Part shown: positions 48,167 to 59,600 of the stretch, in pieces | Numbering within the stretch: the first letter of the stretch is position 1 | Layout: every line of letters begins with the position of its first letter | From: Athripsodes cinereus | Lineage: Eukaryota; Arthropoda; Insecta; Trichoptera; Leptoceridae | Direction of reading: 5' to 3' | NCBI GenBank assembly: GCA_947579605.1 | Contig: OX388329.1 | Coordinates: 23,082,299-23,146,298 of the forward strand | Length of the DNA stretch: 64,000 bases | The notes under the pieces: generated by a model | What the model was told of the DNA's origin: nothing | Seen by the model: the letters and a program-made list of their open reading frames with translations, nothing else | Databases searched by the model: none | Program-made: the position numbers and the translations under genes

Positions 48167-48255
48167 ACATCACCCTTAACCCACAAGTGGGGTAGTCAGT
48201 AGATCAACCATGTATGATAAACATATATACAGTCTCTCCCTGCCATTAACCCATT
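48167..48255 (-). repeat. Family A retroelement fragment (copy 6)
   Basis: 3' part only: plus-strand words CCCACAAGTGGGGTAGTCAGTAG and CTCTCCCTGCCA correspond to the end next to the (TAG)n tail. Truncated. Confidence 0.5.
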
Positions 48256-48749
48256 CAATACCAACTCCGAGTGTATTCTTACTCCCATAAAATTCTATGA
48301 GGGGTGCCAACTACGATTTATCTCGTAATATTCCTACAGTAATTACTAACATAATTAAATGGTTTAGCACTAAAAATATTAAATGGAATGAAGGATGGCC
48401 TCTTGAAATAATAAAATTATATTTAAGAAAAGTTGATCCATTGAAAAAAAAAATACTTAAAGAATAACTTGTAAAACGATAAATGTATGGTGGCACAGAT
48501 TATCAAGTCACTCAATGTGTGGCATTGAATGGATTAAAAATGACACATTTAAGAATGGTTGACACAACTCCTTGCTATATTGAAAATGTAAAATGTTTGA
48601 TCATTTTATGAATTCATAATACAAATCATCACTCAATGAGCTTTATTACATAATATTCTAGGGTCGTTTTGATAAAAGTATGAAAGAAAATGCGGCACGC
48701 TAAAAAGAGATAGATAGTACGTGGTTAGAAAGGGAGGTCGCGAATGGCT
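48256..48749. other. Intergenic DNA, no gene seen
   Basis: Nothing recognisable besides AT-rich DNA. Confidence 0.4.
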
Positions 48750-49060
48750 TCACTACGCAGTGTTCTCGAACCTACCGATTTTTCGGTATTTATACCGAAA
48801 TGGGCCGAGTCCTACCGAAATACCGAAATGCCCTAGAAATCTACCGATTTTTACCATTTGTCGGCTGGTAAGTATAATCGGTAGATAAGTACCGGGTATT
48901 TAGTAAAAGTACCGGATACTTATGGATTCGAGCTATTGACCATCGTCGGTACAAATACCCCATTATACCGATTTTGGGTACAAAATATACCATTTAGACC
49001 GATTTTAGCGGATAGTTCTACCGATATTGAACAATGTCGTTCGAGAACACTGTCACTACG
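48750..49060. mobile_element. hAT-type MITE with exact 8-bp target duplication
   Basis: The element is 48,758-49,052 (295 bp). Terminal inverted repeats CAGTGTTCTCGAAC and GTTCGAGAACACTG are perfect. TCACTACG flanks both sides exactly (48,750-48,757 and 49,053-49,060), the 8-bp duplication of hAT transposases. The interior is packed with ACCGAT/ATCGGT and TACCGAAA words, which look like subterminal transposase-binding repeats. No coding capacity. Confidence 0.95.
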
Positions 49061-50084
49061 TCACCCACTGAAGGATTGTTCACATCAGCCAGTATGTGGA
49101 ATAGTTACTATCCGTGGTAAACTTATTTTACAGAAAATACGAGTGATTTGATTGATTCATACATTTCAAACAAGAAGTTTTCTTTTTATAATATATTCAC
49201 GAAGAATCTTAAAATCAATAATTTAAATTGTTATTGTAATTTATCTATAACTCGCCAATAAAATAATTATGTAGCTACATAACTCCAATTTAAAATTTAC
49301 AATAATTATGGATGTAGTAAAATCACTGCAGTAAAATATAAATATGAATGGGTAAAATAGAGGCTCAGCTACTCGTCTGTCTCAATATCTGTTTTTTGAG
49401 GAAGCAAAATAATTGATCTACCTCTTTCATCGCCCTCAACGCTTAACATGTCCCAGCCAGGACCATCGTCTCTCCTGTATTACGGAGATTGCAGACCATT
49501 TGACATCCAAAACCTATCTACCTATCTACATCAAAAACATTTGGAAAAAAATTATTGGAGGCGTTCTAACATCCCAAAACTTCGTGAGAAAAAATCAGGG
49601 AATAATAAAAAAGTTCCCTTTTAACTTATGTGAAAGACACGTATTTTTTCAAGAGTGCCATGGATCCAAAAGGTATTTATATCATTGTAAATAGGTATTT
49701 GGTCAATTTATTGATTTAAATTTTCCGTGAAATACGATTAAAAAGTGTATTTTATGTATGTTTACTTAAATTTATTGTTCTGTGACTATCATTTGAATGA
49801 AAAAAAAATACCAATAACTGTATCTGAAAAAAAAAAGTAAAATACAGGAAAGTTAATTATGTATTCTTACTAAGCTGGAGGAAATGTCATGTTATAAAAT
49901 AAAAATATAAGAATCGTATTGAATAGAATTAACCAACATTTGGTTTTTCGCCATTCAAGTTTCTCATGTAGTTTGCTTCGTACTAATGCAAGTACTATTG
50001 TTCAGTGAACGGCCTCGATTTGTTGTATGTTTATCTTCTATGTACTTGGCTATACGCGTGCGTCACACGCAATATCGGCCTTAC
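49061..50084. other. Intergenic DNA, no gene seen
   Basis: A frame at 49,413-49,694 has no domain. No repeat boundaries found. Confidence 0.4.
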
Positions 50085-51310
50085 TAAAGCCGGGTTTACA
50101 CTATCGAAGTACACTTGGACCAAGTGTACTTGTACAAGTAGATCGCATCATAGTGCACTTGGATGCCGGTTTACACTACAAGTTGAAATTTCCATCCAAG
50201 TAGCATTTGTGTCTCGCGCAATCAAGATAACGACGACTGATCTCTGGCTGCGAGGCGTAGAAATTGTAGCGGAAAAATTGAACCATGAAAATATTTGGAC
50301 TCGGATGTGATGACTTTAATTTGAGAAGTAGAAAAGGAAGATATAAATACTTTTAAAAATAATTTGGGATTCAGTAGCGAACAATTAAAAATTTGCTCTA
50401 TATTATATTATTTAAACTACTGTACCACTACTACAAACTTTACCATCACGGCATATCCCACAAGTGGGGTAGCCAGCAGACCAGCTGCATATAATAAATA
50501 TTCATGCTGTCTTCTCTGTGCCAATATAAAATCAAAACATTCAGGATGGGTGGCAAACCTCATCGCTGAATTTAAGATGTAAAAGTCTTAATTATTTCGA
50601 ACACCTACTTTTTACAGGACACTTGAAAACTTATGGAAAAGAGTAGGAGACCAATTCTTTACCGGGTGCTCTACGGAATCTGAAATACTATAATATAAAA
50701 TGAAAAAATGTACTTGTGAAATGTTTAAATAAATAACTTTTGAAAAAATATTACTTAACGTATTTAATAATTTAAGTTAAAAATATTATTTATTTGAAAA
50801 AATATTAATTTTTATTATTTAATAATAAATTAATTATTTCATTTAATTTTTATTATTCTTATTATTTTATTTATTAATCTAGCAAAACAGTCATTTCACA
50901 TAAATACTACAAAATGAGACATTACATCAATATCTGGTCAACGCAGTATACGAATGCTTCAAGTATATCGGTGTGCTTACAAATCTGTAGAAAAGAAAAT
51001 AAAACATGAAATGACTTCATCAAATTCATTAAACAAAACATAAATCGCTCATTTTAATTTTTCACAGCACTTTGTCCGCTTCGTATAATTCTACGAACCT
51101 AAAAGTTTCGCGCTCGTTACACCGTCTTTTAGTTAGCGCCATTTTGTTTTTATAAAACCGTCATAGTACACTTGGACGAATAGAGTTTCGTCCAAGTTGA
51201 CTTGGATGGCGGCTACTTGTACAAGTACACTTGGATCACCTGTTTACACTATCCAAGTAGCGTCCAAGTAAGCCATCCAAGTATACTTGGATAGTGTAAA
51301 CCCTGCTTTA
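50085..51310. mobile_element. Non-autonomous DNA transposon with TA flanks
   Basis: Both ends read inward TAAAGC(C/A)GGGTTTACACTATC followed by CAAGTA/ACTTGGA words. The 1.2-kb element is framed by TA, compatible with a TA duplication. Each subterminal region of 120-150 bp carries many inverted copies of ACTTGGA and TACTTG, likely transposase-binding sites. There is no transposase frame, and a family A copy sits inside. The superfamily is uncertain (Tc1/mariner-like by TA, hAT-like by subterminal repeats). Confidence 0.82.
50419..50680 (-). repeat. Family A retroelement (copy 7), nested
   Basis: A complete-looking copy inside the TA-flanked transposon. It has a degenerate CTAC-rich tail at 50,419-50,434, then TACCATCACGGCATATCCCA, GTGGGGTAGCCAGCAGACCA, and on to GGACACTTGAAAACTTATGG. 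It is the closest copy to the Gypsy insert at 18,054, on the opposite strand. Confidence 0.7.
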
Positions 51311-51567
51311 CAGAACCTATCCGCGCTGACTATAGATAGATAGATAATTAGATACACAAATCGGAGACGCGTATGCGCCATGGTATTGTGACATTTAGAG
51401 ATTGAGTATAGGCAAAAGTACTTATTGTATCACAACATTCTGGCTGCGTTGTTTTGCTAGTGTTCCATTTTGTGATGGCGTGCTATTGTAAAAGTTTTTC
51501 GCGGTTTGTAACATTGTTAATCAAAGTGTATCAACTAATCGAGTGAAAATTATAAGGACAAACAACA

Positions 51568-54500
51568 ATGGACCCCGGGAATTCTTGCAATCCTTTGTTT
51601 CGTTCTTCTGAGAGCGAGTATAAACCATCATTGAACTCTGACGACAAACTTGAAGATAAAACTACTACAGAGAATGTGAACTCTTTAGAAATACTGGAGA
51701 TAAAAGATGGTCCGAAGGTTGCTAGTTGGGTTGATGGGATTCTGTCATGCATGTGGCCAGTGTTTTCTTTTGTGAACAGAACTTCCGATTTAAAGCAAGC
51801 TAAAGGTATGTAAGTGCGTAAATTGGTAAATTTCCCACCTATTTACATATATGTATGCGCTATACACGCTATTACAAGGTATCTACCTTTCTGTTTTCCC
51901 CAATATTGATCTGTGATAGGAAGCCAAAACAATAACATGGCTGCCAACATCACGTTACGAAATGAGGCTTTAGATTGTGTAATATTATTATGTAGGTACT
52001 TGTTTATGTTTTCATAATTTACGTATTTTTGGAATACCTATTCCTGGAAATAGAATAGAAAGTACTTCGGTGTAGATATTTTTTTTATGTTTGTTCATAT
52101 GATGTGATCCACTAAAATATTATGTGAAGGTTATATTTGATAGATGTGTAAAAGATTAATTTTTTATAACTTATAAATTTCCACAACACAGCCAAGGGAC
52201 TTTATCTTTATGGAACTCCCAGTAAGTGTATAATATTTGTATTATAATTGTTTTAGTTGATTCTTGGGAAGTCCCATTTGAGGCTATCACAGATCTTAAT
52301 TGGATTGGTGCTGGGGCCCAAGGAGCTGTATTCAGTGGAAAGTTAAATGGAAAAATTGTGGCTGTGAAAAAAGTACGAGATTTTAAAGAAACAGAAATAA
52401 GGCATCTCAGGAAACTTGATCATGAGAATATTGTCAAGTTCAAAGGTGTTTGTACACAATCACCTTGCTATTGTATTATAATGGAATTTTGCCCATTTGG
52501 ACCTCTCTTCAATGTGCTACGAGTGGGTGATCTACTTAGTCCATCCCTTTTCATGACCTGGGCTAAAGGAATAGCACAAGGAATGGCTTATCTACACTCT
52601 CACAAGATCATTCACAGGGATCTCAAAAGTCCTAAGTATGTACCTACAGCGTTTTATACATATTTTCCTTTGCAATGCGTTGAATATAAAGTCATGTAAA
52701 CATTTATACAAAATTCATTAAAAGTATTAACATGCATTTTTATGGTATATTTGTTACTAAATTATAAATTAAACCTGTGTAATTATGTTGCTTTGCGAAA
52801 TATTTTAATTTAAATTTAAGCATTTGTTGTATGTCCTTGTCTTTTTCAATTTTCTAGCATTCTCATAGGTGAGAATCAAGTTGTCAAAGTGAGCGATTTT
52901 GGTACAAGCCGTGAGTGGAATGAAAGAAGCACAATAATGAGTTTTGCTGGAACAGTCGCGTGGATGGCACCAGAAGTTATTCGTACTGAACCATGTTCTG
53001 AGAAAGTTGACATCTGGTCATATGGTGTTGTGCTTTGGGAACTATTGACTTGTGAAATTCCATATAAGAATGTGGATTCTTCGGCGATTATATGGGGTGT
53101 GGGTAACAATTCTCTGTCTTTACCAATTCCATCTACATGTCCCGATGGCTTGAAACTTTTGATGAAGCAATGTCTTAATCCTATTCCACGAAATAGACCA
53201 TCATTCAAGATTATTCTTGACCATTTGGATATTGCAAGTGAGAAAATACTAAGTCAACCTGATGAAAAGTTCAAAGAGGATCAAGAATCATGGAGAGATG
53301 AGATACAACAATGTATGGAAGAGTTGCAAACTAGTCCGCCACAACAGTCAAAAGTTGAAGGTGATTTGATAAAAAAACGGAAAGAGGAGCTGAGACACGC
53401 TTTAGATATTAGGCGTATATATGAGCAGAAACTTATACGGACAAATGATCTTTATATGGAACTAAGTGCTGTGCTATTACAACTAGAACAGAGAGAGAAA
53501 AATATTGCAGAGTATGTATAGCATATTATGTTATTTTTATTTTATTTATTTATTTAATCAAGTTATAAAGATAACATTTAATTTTATAACTTATAATAAC
53601 CTTATGATTAACTACTATTATACTTATTTTCTATTTCAATTATGTTAAATTATGAATCAACTTTTATAAAAGATTCCAATAAGAAAACAATAAATTCCAA
53701 TAAGAAAACAAATCATTCCACTAAGAAAACAAAAATCAGTCTGATATTATTTAAGCCATGCGAATTAAATTAAAGAAACAATCTACATAATTACAGTTTA
53801 ATAAGAATAATAAATATACCCCATTAGGAGATAAGATAAAAAATATATTCAAATATATTGTTTTTTTTCAAATTTCAAAAATCTATTCATAAAAACAGGA
53901 ACTTAATATTCTAACCAAACAGATAATTCATTACTGACATATGATTTTATCAAATTTAACCGTCATATACATAAGTCAATGTCCCTTCCATGTGAATTCA
54001 AACTATTTGTGTGCAGTTTTATGCTTACATCAAAACCTTCATGTTAAAAAAATGAAGTATATACAAAAATAGATTTGAACATCTCAAATGGCAGATATTA
54101 AAACTGTATCAAATTAAGAGACTTGCCAGCCCTGTATTGTATATTTTTTAAAGATCAATATAATTTGCAGCTATGGGTAATTTTCGATAAAGCAAAAACT
54201 GTCCATTTGTTAATCATGTGTTTATCTACTCAATCTAATGTTTTTGTTATTGTTTTTCAGACGTGAAAATGCCATTGCCAGGAAAAATTGTAAATGTGAC
54301 ACGTCCAAGAAGATGCACCCGCTATATCATCGGCAAACTTCATCATCACCAGATGGGCCTACTTCTGCCTTCTCTAAATTTGATAACCTCAACTCCATAC
54401 TGACATCATTTAGTCATAGGATGGAAACTAATATAAACCCTAGTAATATAAGTAAATTAAGGAAATCATATAAGAAAAATAGCAAGCTCTCGCCAAGAAG

Positions 54501-54846
54501 TGGACCCAGGAAGAGAAAACCTATAAACAATGCTTGTACTCAAACTGATACAAGTAAATGTGATATACAAAAGGTGGAAACTTCGTTGAGGACTCTGACT
54601 CTACAGGACAATCTTGAAGATGCATCTATGTCGTCTGTGAATAATCATTCAGATGACCGCTGTGTAGACAATGGAAACATTTATACACCAGCTGATATGT
54701 ACAACCATTATGTTGAAGAGTACAATGGAAATACCGTTAAAGAAATTAATATAGATTGTGATACCACAAAACCAGTTACTAGTAGACGTAGTAATGCTGC
54801 ACAGCTAGCAGGAGATAATGTAGGCGGCGGGGCTGTAGTGGCTTGA
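51568..54846 (+). CDS. wnd: DLK/LZK-type MAP3K (wallenda homolog)
   Basis: Model: 51,568-51,805, 52,192-52,221, 52,257-52,635, 52,858-53,511, 54,261-54,846, with GT-AG junctions and 628 residues. Before the kinase, [10 protein letters not shown] matches the conserved leader of DLK/LZK. Kinase ~100-345: glycine loop GAGAQG 107-112, Lys127, HRDLKSPN from 209 with N216 made across a splice, DFG 229-231, APE 253-255. [15 protein letters not shown] and [12 protein letters not shown] are family hallmarks. About 380-445 is the leucine-zipper coiled coil ([17 protein letters not shown]) used for dimerisation. The family phosphorylates MKK4/MKK7, feeds JNK/p38 and acts in axon injury and synapse growth; Highwire/PHR ligases normally restrain it. 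The C-terminal tail is shorter than in fly or human. It has a TQT motif at 527-529, a possible LC8 dynein light chain site. Exon 2 is only 30 nt. Confidence 0.93.
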
Positions 54847-54992
54847 GTGATTTTGTAGGCAATTATTATTTTTATATATTAGTTTTAATGAAACTTTGAA
54901 ATTATTAAATTTATTACATATATTGTAATATTATTTATATATTAGAGACTAAAGACAGCTATTGTATTCCTGAAATTATTCTATTATTGTAG

Positions 54993-54998
54993 AATAAA
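54993..54998 (+). terminator. Candidate polyadenylation signal of the DLK gene
   Basis: AATAAA 147 bases after the stop codon, the first canonical hexamer in the 3' flank. Confidence 0.5.
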
Positions 54999-55504
54999 TT
55001 TTATCAATCATGTATATACATATCTCTTTTACTATCTAACCTATAAACATGGCTCTGCTACTGTATAACCTCATTAGAAATAGCTGATATATTATAAGAC
55101 GAGCATGTAGCTAAAGTAAGTGGAGTCAAGATTTATAAAAAATAGTTCAATGTCAGTTTGTAGATATTATCAATTTACATCATTGTTGAATTACGTTAGT
55201 TTATAAATCTTTGTCAAAATGTTTCATAAAGATGACTGCTGTCTGCATAATTACCAACTACACTCATTCTTTTTATGTTTTCATTATAATATCTTGTATT
55301 CTTCTATAAAAATTAACTTTAAAGGTATAAATAAGTAATATCTTCCAACTGTTGAAAAGAGAACAAACCATGGCTTTTTTACAATATTAACATGATTGCC
55401 ATGCTTTATACATGTGATATTTTAATCCCAATCTTGATTCCACATTACTTAGTTCATATTGATAATGAGATGTAAAAATTTGGATAATTCAAAATTACCT
55501 TTAA
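54999..55504. other. Intergenic DNA between DLK and dynein-2 genes
   Basis: No gene or element recognised. Confidence 0.4.
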
Positions 55505-55632
55505 GGTTTGCCACCCATCCTGATTTTTTTAGGCACAGAGAAGATGGCTTGTATGTTTTTTACATGTAGCTGGTCTGCTGGCTACCCCAATCGTAAGACA
55601 CGCCATGATGGTATAGCATTAGTGGTAAAATG
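55505..55632 (+). repeat. Family A retroelement fragment (copy 8)
   Basis: Plus-strand copy: GGTTTGCCACCCATCCTGA, GCACAGAGAAGATGGC, GTCTGCTGGCTACCCC, GCCATGATGGTATAG, then a decayed tail. Same orientation as the Gypsy insert. 5' truncated. Confidence 0.6.
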
Positions 55633-56039
55633 GGCAGTTACTATTGGTAAGAATTATTTGAAGTTGCAATGTCACATTTTCAATACCTTCGAAGAATACT
55701 GGTGTTTGGTCTAGCATCCTTCTAGAGTAGAATTAAAGTCTTCATTTCAATTAAAATACAGTTAATAATATGAAACTGCTTCTAAAGAATGTTTTTTAGA
55801 TAATAATGTTCTATTCATACATACATTGATATGTTGATAATTAGGTCGCAGGTTGATATGTTGGTCACAGGTTGTCGCACGTACTCAGATTGTCATATCA
55901 TTGGTTTCTATATCACTAACATCTTTACTCCTACTTTTCAATAGGTACAAATGGCTAACTATATATAAAAGTTAGAATTTGATCCTAAATTGAAATATTT
56001 CCTTCAGTTAATAAAAATAAAACAAATATTATTTATTAT

Positions 56040-56260
56040 GTACTTCCACATTGACTTTCGAACCACAATCTCGAACTTGCTTTCAAGAGCTTCCGCTGTC
56101 ATCATAAGGCTAACATAAAATAAAATAAATATATTTAAATACATGTTTGTGATTAGAATGTCGCGATTAATAGTCAGTGTGGAATTACTAAATATGAGTG
56201 TTTTATTTTTAGTAATTTGACATGAACTTCCATCAAGTACCGTAGTAGGACAATATTAAT
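56040..56260. repeat. Single-arm relative of palindrome P3
   Basis: CTTTCAAGAGCTTCCGCTGTCATCAT at 56,079-56,104 (interrupted by one change) matches the left arm of P3. AGTGTTTTATTTTTAGTAAT and ACTTCCATCAAGTACCGTAG at 56,198-56,245 match the inverted sequence left of P3. Only one arm is present, so this may be a non-palindromic form of the same element. Confidence 0.6.
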
Positions 56261-56459
56261 TACATCGCTTTCAGTCACAAAGTATTTCAATGTTGTAACA
56301 CATATCAACAACTAGTACACAACCTTTTTCAATACCTTTACATCCATTTTAAGTTTGCAGGTAATAAATTTTAATTTTTTATAATACAGTCTGTGATTCC
56401 TAAAATGAATGAAAAATAGTTTCTAGTTATAGTTACGGTGTCTCTTGTTTACTACTTAC

Positions 56460-56473
56460 GCTACCATAGCAAC
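56460..56473 (+). promoter_or_regulatory. RFX X-box upstream of the dynein-2 gene
   Basis: GCTACCATAGCAAC fits the X-box consensus RYYNYY-AT-RRNRAC at every position. It lies 176 bp before the start codon of the WDR60-like gene. RFX transcription factors use this site to drive ciliary and intraflagellar transport genes in animals, including insects, at about this distance. No other perfect X-box was noticed near the other genes. Confidence 0.85.
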
Positions 56474-56648
56474 CACCTTCATTGTGAAAAGTCAATACAT
56501 TTTTGTGACTTAATACAAATACAATACATGCTTATAATCATATTAGTATGTTGTCATTTCTAATTTTGTATGAATTGCTTTCAAACAAAATGTTATAATT
56601 TGTAATTTTACATTTGTGCTTGTGAATTTAGATAATAAAATAGTGACA

Positions 56649-59600
56649 ATGGAGAGAAAGCAAAAAATAAGTAGACGAACATTAGATATTAATGATTCTC
56701 TTGAATCACATAGTTCAGTAAGTGAACCTCAGCTGAAGAAAACCTCTAAATCTATAGAAAGTAAAGGTAAAAAGGAGATGACTTCGGTAAAATTAAAGTC
56801 ATCTAGTACATCTTTACAGAAAGTTCCTATTTCTAAAAGTTCAAGTGTCAATAAAACTTCTAATAGTGTGCCATCAAAGTCTAGTAGTGTTGTGAATAGT
56901 ACAAGTAAACCTTCTGGCGTATCTAGCAAAGTAAGTAAAACTTCAGTAGTGCTAATTTCAAGTAGTAAAAATGAAGTCAAAACTAAGAGCTCTGTATCAA
57001 AGATAAGTAGTAGATTAGCGGCACCAGTAGGTGCAAGCAGTCCAAGATCAAAATATGTCAAAACTCGTGACGAAAATCAAACTAAAGCTGGTGCCAAGCC
57101 AAAATTCACTAATGTAACTGTTCGTTCTCCAACTAGAGAATCAACACAAGGAAAATTGGTTGGCAATCATAAAATTGTAGTAAATACCAATAAAGATAGC
57201 AATTCCAAACGTGGAACTGTAAAAAATAATGAAGATGCTATCGATATGGACACGATTTCAAGGAATCATCAAAGATATAGAACGCGAACATTAGAACCAA
57301 ATGAAGTCAAAGTGTTGAAATCAGAAACAAGTAAGGTTCATGATAATGATCTGGAACGACTATCAAAAATTGTAAAGAAAGATGAAGATAAGAAACTTTT
57401 TGCTAAACCAGAAGCATTCTATGTACCATTAGATGAAAAATTTACAGAACCTCCAAAAACTAAGACACCAACTGAACCTGAATCAGATTCTGATAAATAT
57501 GAAGAAGATTTTGAATCATATGAATCTGATTTTGAATCATTTGTTTCATCAGATGAAAAAGATTCTAATAAATCAAGTCTACATGAAGACTCTGAAGATA
57601 GTGTGGATGATAATACTGAAGACCATCATTTACCAGCAAATAATTTTAATCAACATGATGAGGCCCACTTAGATTCAGGAAATTACGATTTAAAAGTAGA
57701 TGTTGAAGAAGGAAAAGTCGATGAAACAAAAGGAAATGTAGAGCTAGATAAAATTCCTTATACATTTTTAAAAACAAGGGAAGTTGATTCAGCAAAAATG
57801 CCTTCATATTTAGATGAAGGTTTTGATGAAAATTCTGGTGGATTTTCATCTACTTCAAATTCTGCAAATGCCAGGTTTGAAGAAACAATAAATGCCAAAA
57901 AGCAAAATGATAACGAATCTATATCAGATGCTAGAAAATATAAACAAAGGTTGAATTATTACCAACAAAGAGCTCGAGATTTATCAAGTTTGATAACATT
58001 TGACAATGTTGAGTATGCTTTATTTGAAATAAGCCCTATTCCATATGACGTTTTTATCAAAACTTATGGAAAAAGCAATGTAATTCAAAGATCATGTCAA
58101 ACAAATGATGACAATGTTGAAGATTATACTCAAACTGAAATAATTGCAAAACAAAGTAAATGGTGTCAATTTCCAGTGGAATTTTCAAAATTTAATATCA
58201 TAACCAAGAGTCCTGAAAAACAGTCAAAAAGAATATATTCAAGTTACATTTATAATGATGATACAACTATGCATGATAATCAAATAACAAATATGGTGAC
58301 AGAAATCAAACCTATAGAAAATCCTTTAGAAATTTATAGAAGTCAACGTTTGGGATGCACGGCAGATAAAACAAAAATCGAATCCATGGATTTGAGTACG
58401 CTGTATACTGATCCAATACAATATAAAAAGTTGTACAATTTTGTTGATAAAGTAGGAAAGTTTATGATCAATTATTTAAAAGAAAGTTCATCGAGTGATC
58501 AATCAAATTCACAAACTGTAAAATCTGAATATGCATTCAGCGAAAAGTATACAAGCCCTTTGGATAATGTATCAAAACATGTGAGTTATTTGAAGAATAG
58601 ACCACCAAAAATGCTTGCAGTTTGTCCCAGTAATATAAATTTGTTACTCACAGTTCATCCAAAGTGTAGTAAAAATATTAAAGAAAATATTGAAGATTTG
58701 ATATTTTCTAGAACACTTGTTTGTATATGGGATTGTACTATTAGCAATATTACAGAGCCTTCAAAAATTTTACTTTCGGTGGATAATATTAGCTGTTGCA
58801 GATTCTACGATGGTTTGAATGGTATTGTTGTCGCAGGAACAGAAGATGGGTAAGTTTTTTTTTAGTAATTTTGAAATCACATTCCTCAAAATTCTTATAT
58901 TCTGAAATACGACTTCCCTGATCACTCGTAAACGAGTGGATTGCCTTTGAAAATAGAATAGAATAGAAATACGACTTGTCATAGTTTGGAGACACAATTG
59001 CTTAAATTTATTTTCTTTCTTAGTTATAAAAAATATCACAAAAAAATATATTACTCCTACTTGAAGATCAGATGAATAATTCCTGATTTTAATAATTTAT
59101 TGTATAGTTGAACAAATTACTAAAATATTGTTAGCTTGCATATTTTACTGATGATGAATGCATAGTTGCTTAAATAGTAATTATACTCGAATTACGTAAT
59201 GATCTAATTATTTGTTTATTTATTAATTTAATGTGAGAAAACCTGGATTGATTACGTGGATCAAACGCTCGTGGATGGCTGCGGATTGAGTGAGAGAAAT
59301 TGGTGTGAATGTATTAGAAACTAGATTATTTAGATGGAGAAAGCGAAATTTAGTGTTCCGTTTTCTCTGCTTACCCCATCTGGGATGTGCCTTGAGCGTA
59401 TAAATGGATAGAATTCTTCAAAGTTGTATTTTATTTCAGGTTAGTTGGAAGATATCGCGCTTCTGCGAAAAACTCGCCCATTGCACAAAATTTATTTGTC
59501 TAGGTTAAATTGTTTGTTTTGTTGGTTTTTTGTGCAATAAAGGTTTTTATTATTATTTTATTTTCAAATGTATACTTTTTTTTCAGTATACTTTGTTCTT

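Noticed and set aside
56616..56648. GTG start extending the dynein-2 protein by 11 residues
   Set aside because: Non-ATG start with no support. ATG 56,649 has a good context (GACAATGG).
57433..57849. Extra small genes inside dynein-2 exon 1
   Set aside because: Out-of-frame translations of the low-complexity acidic coding region.
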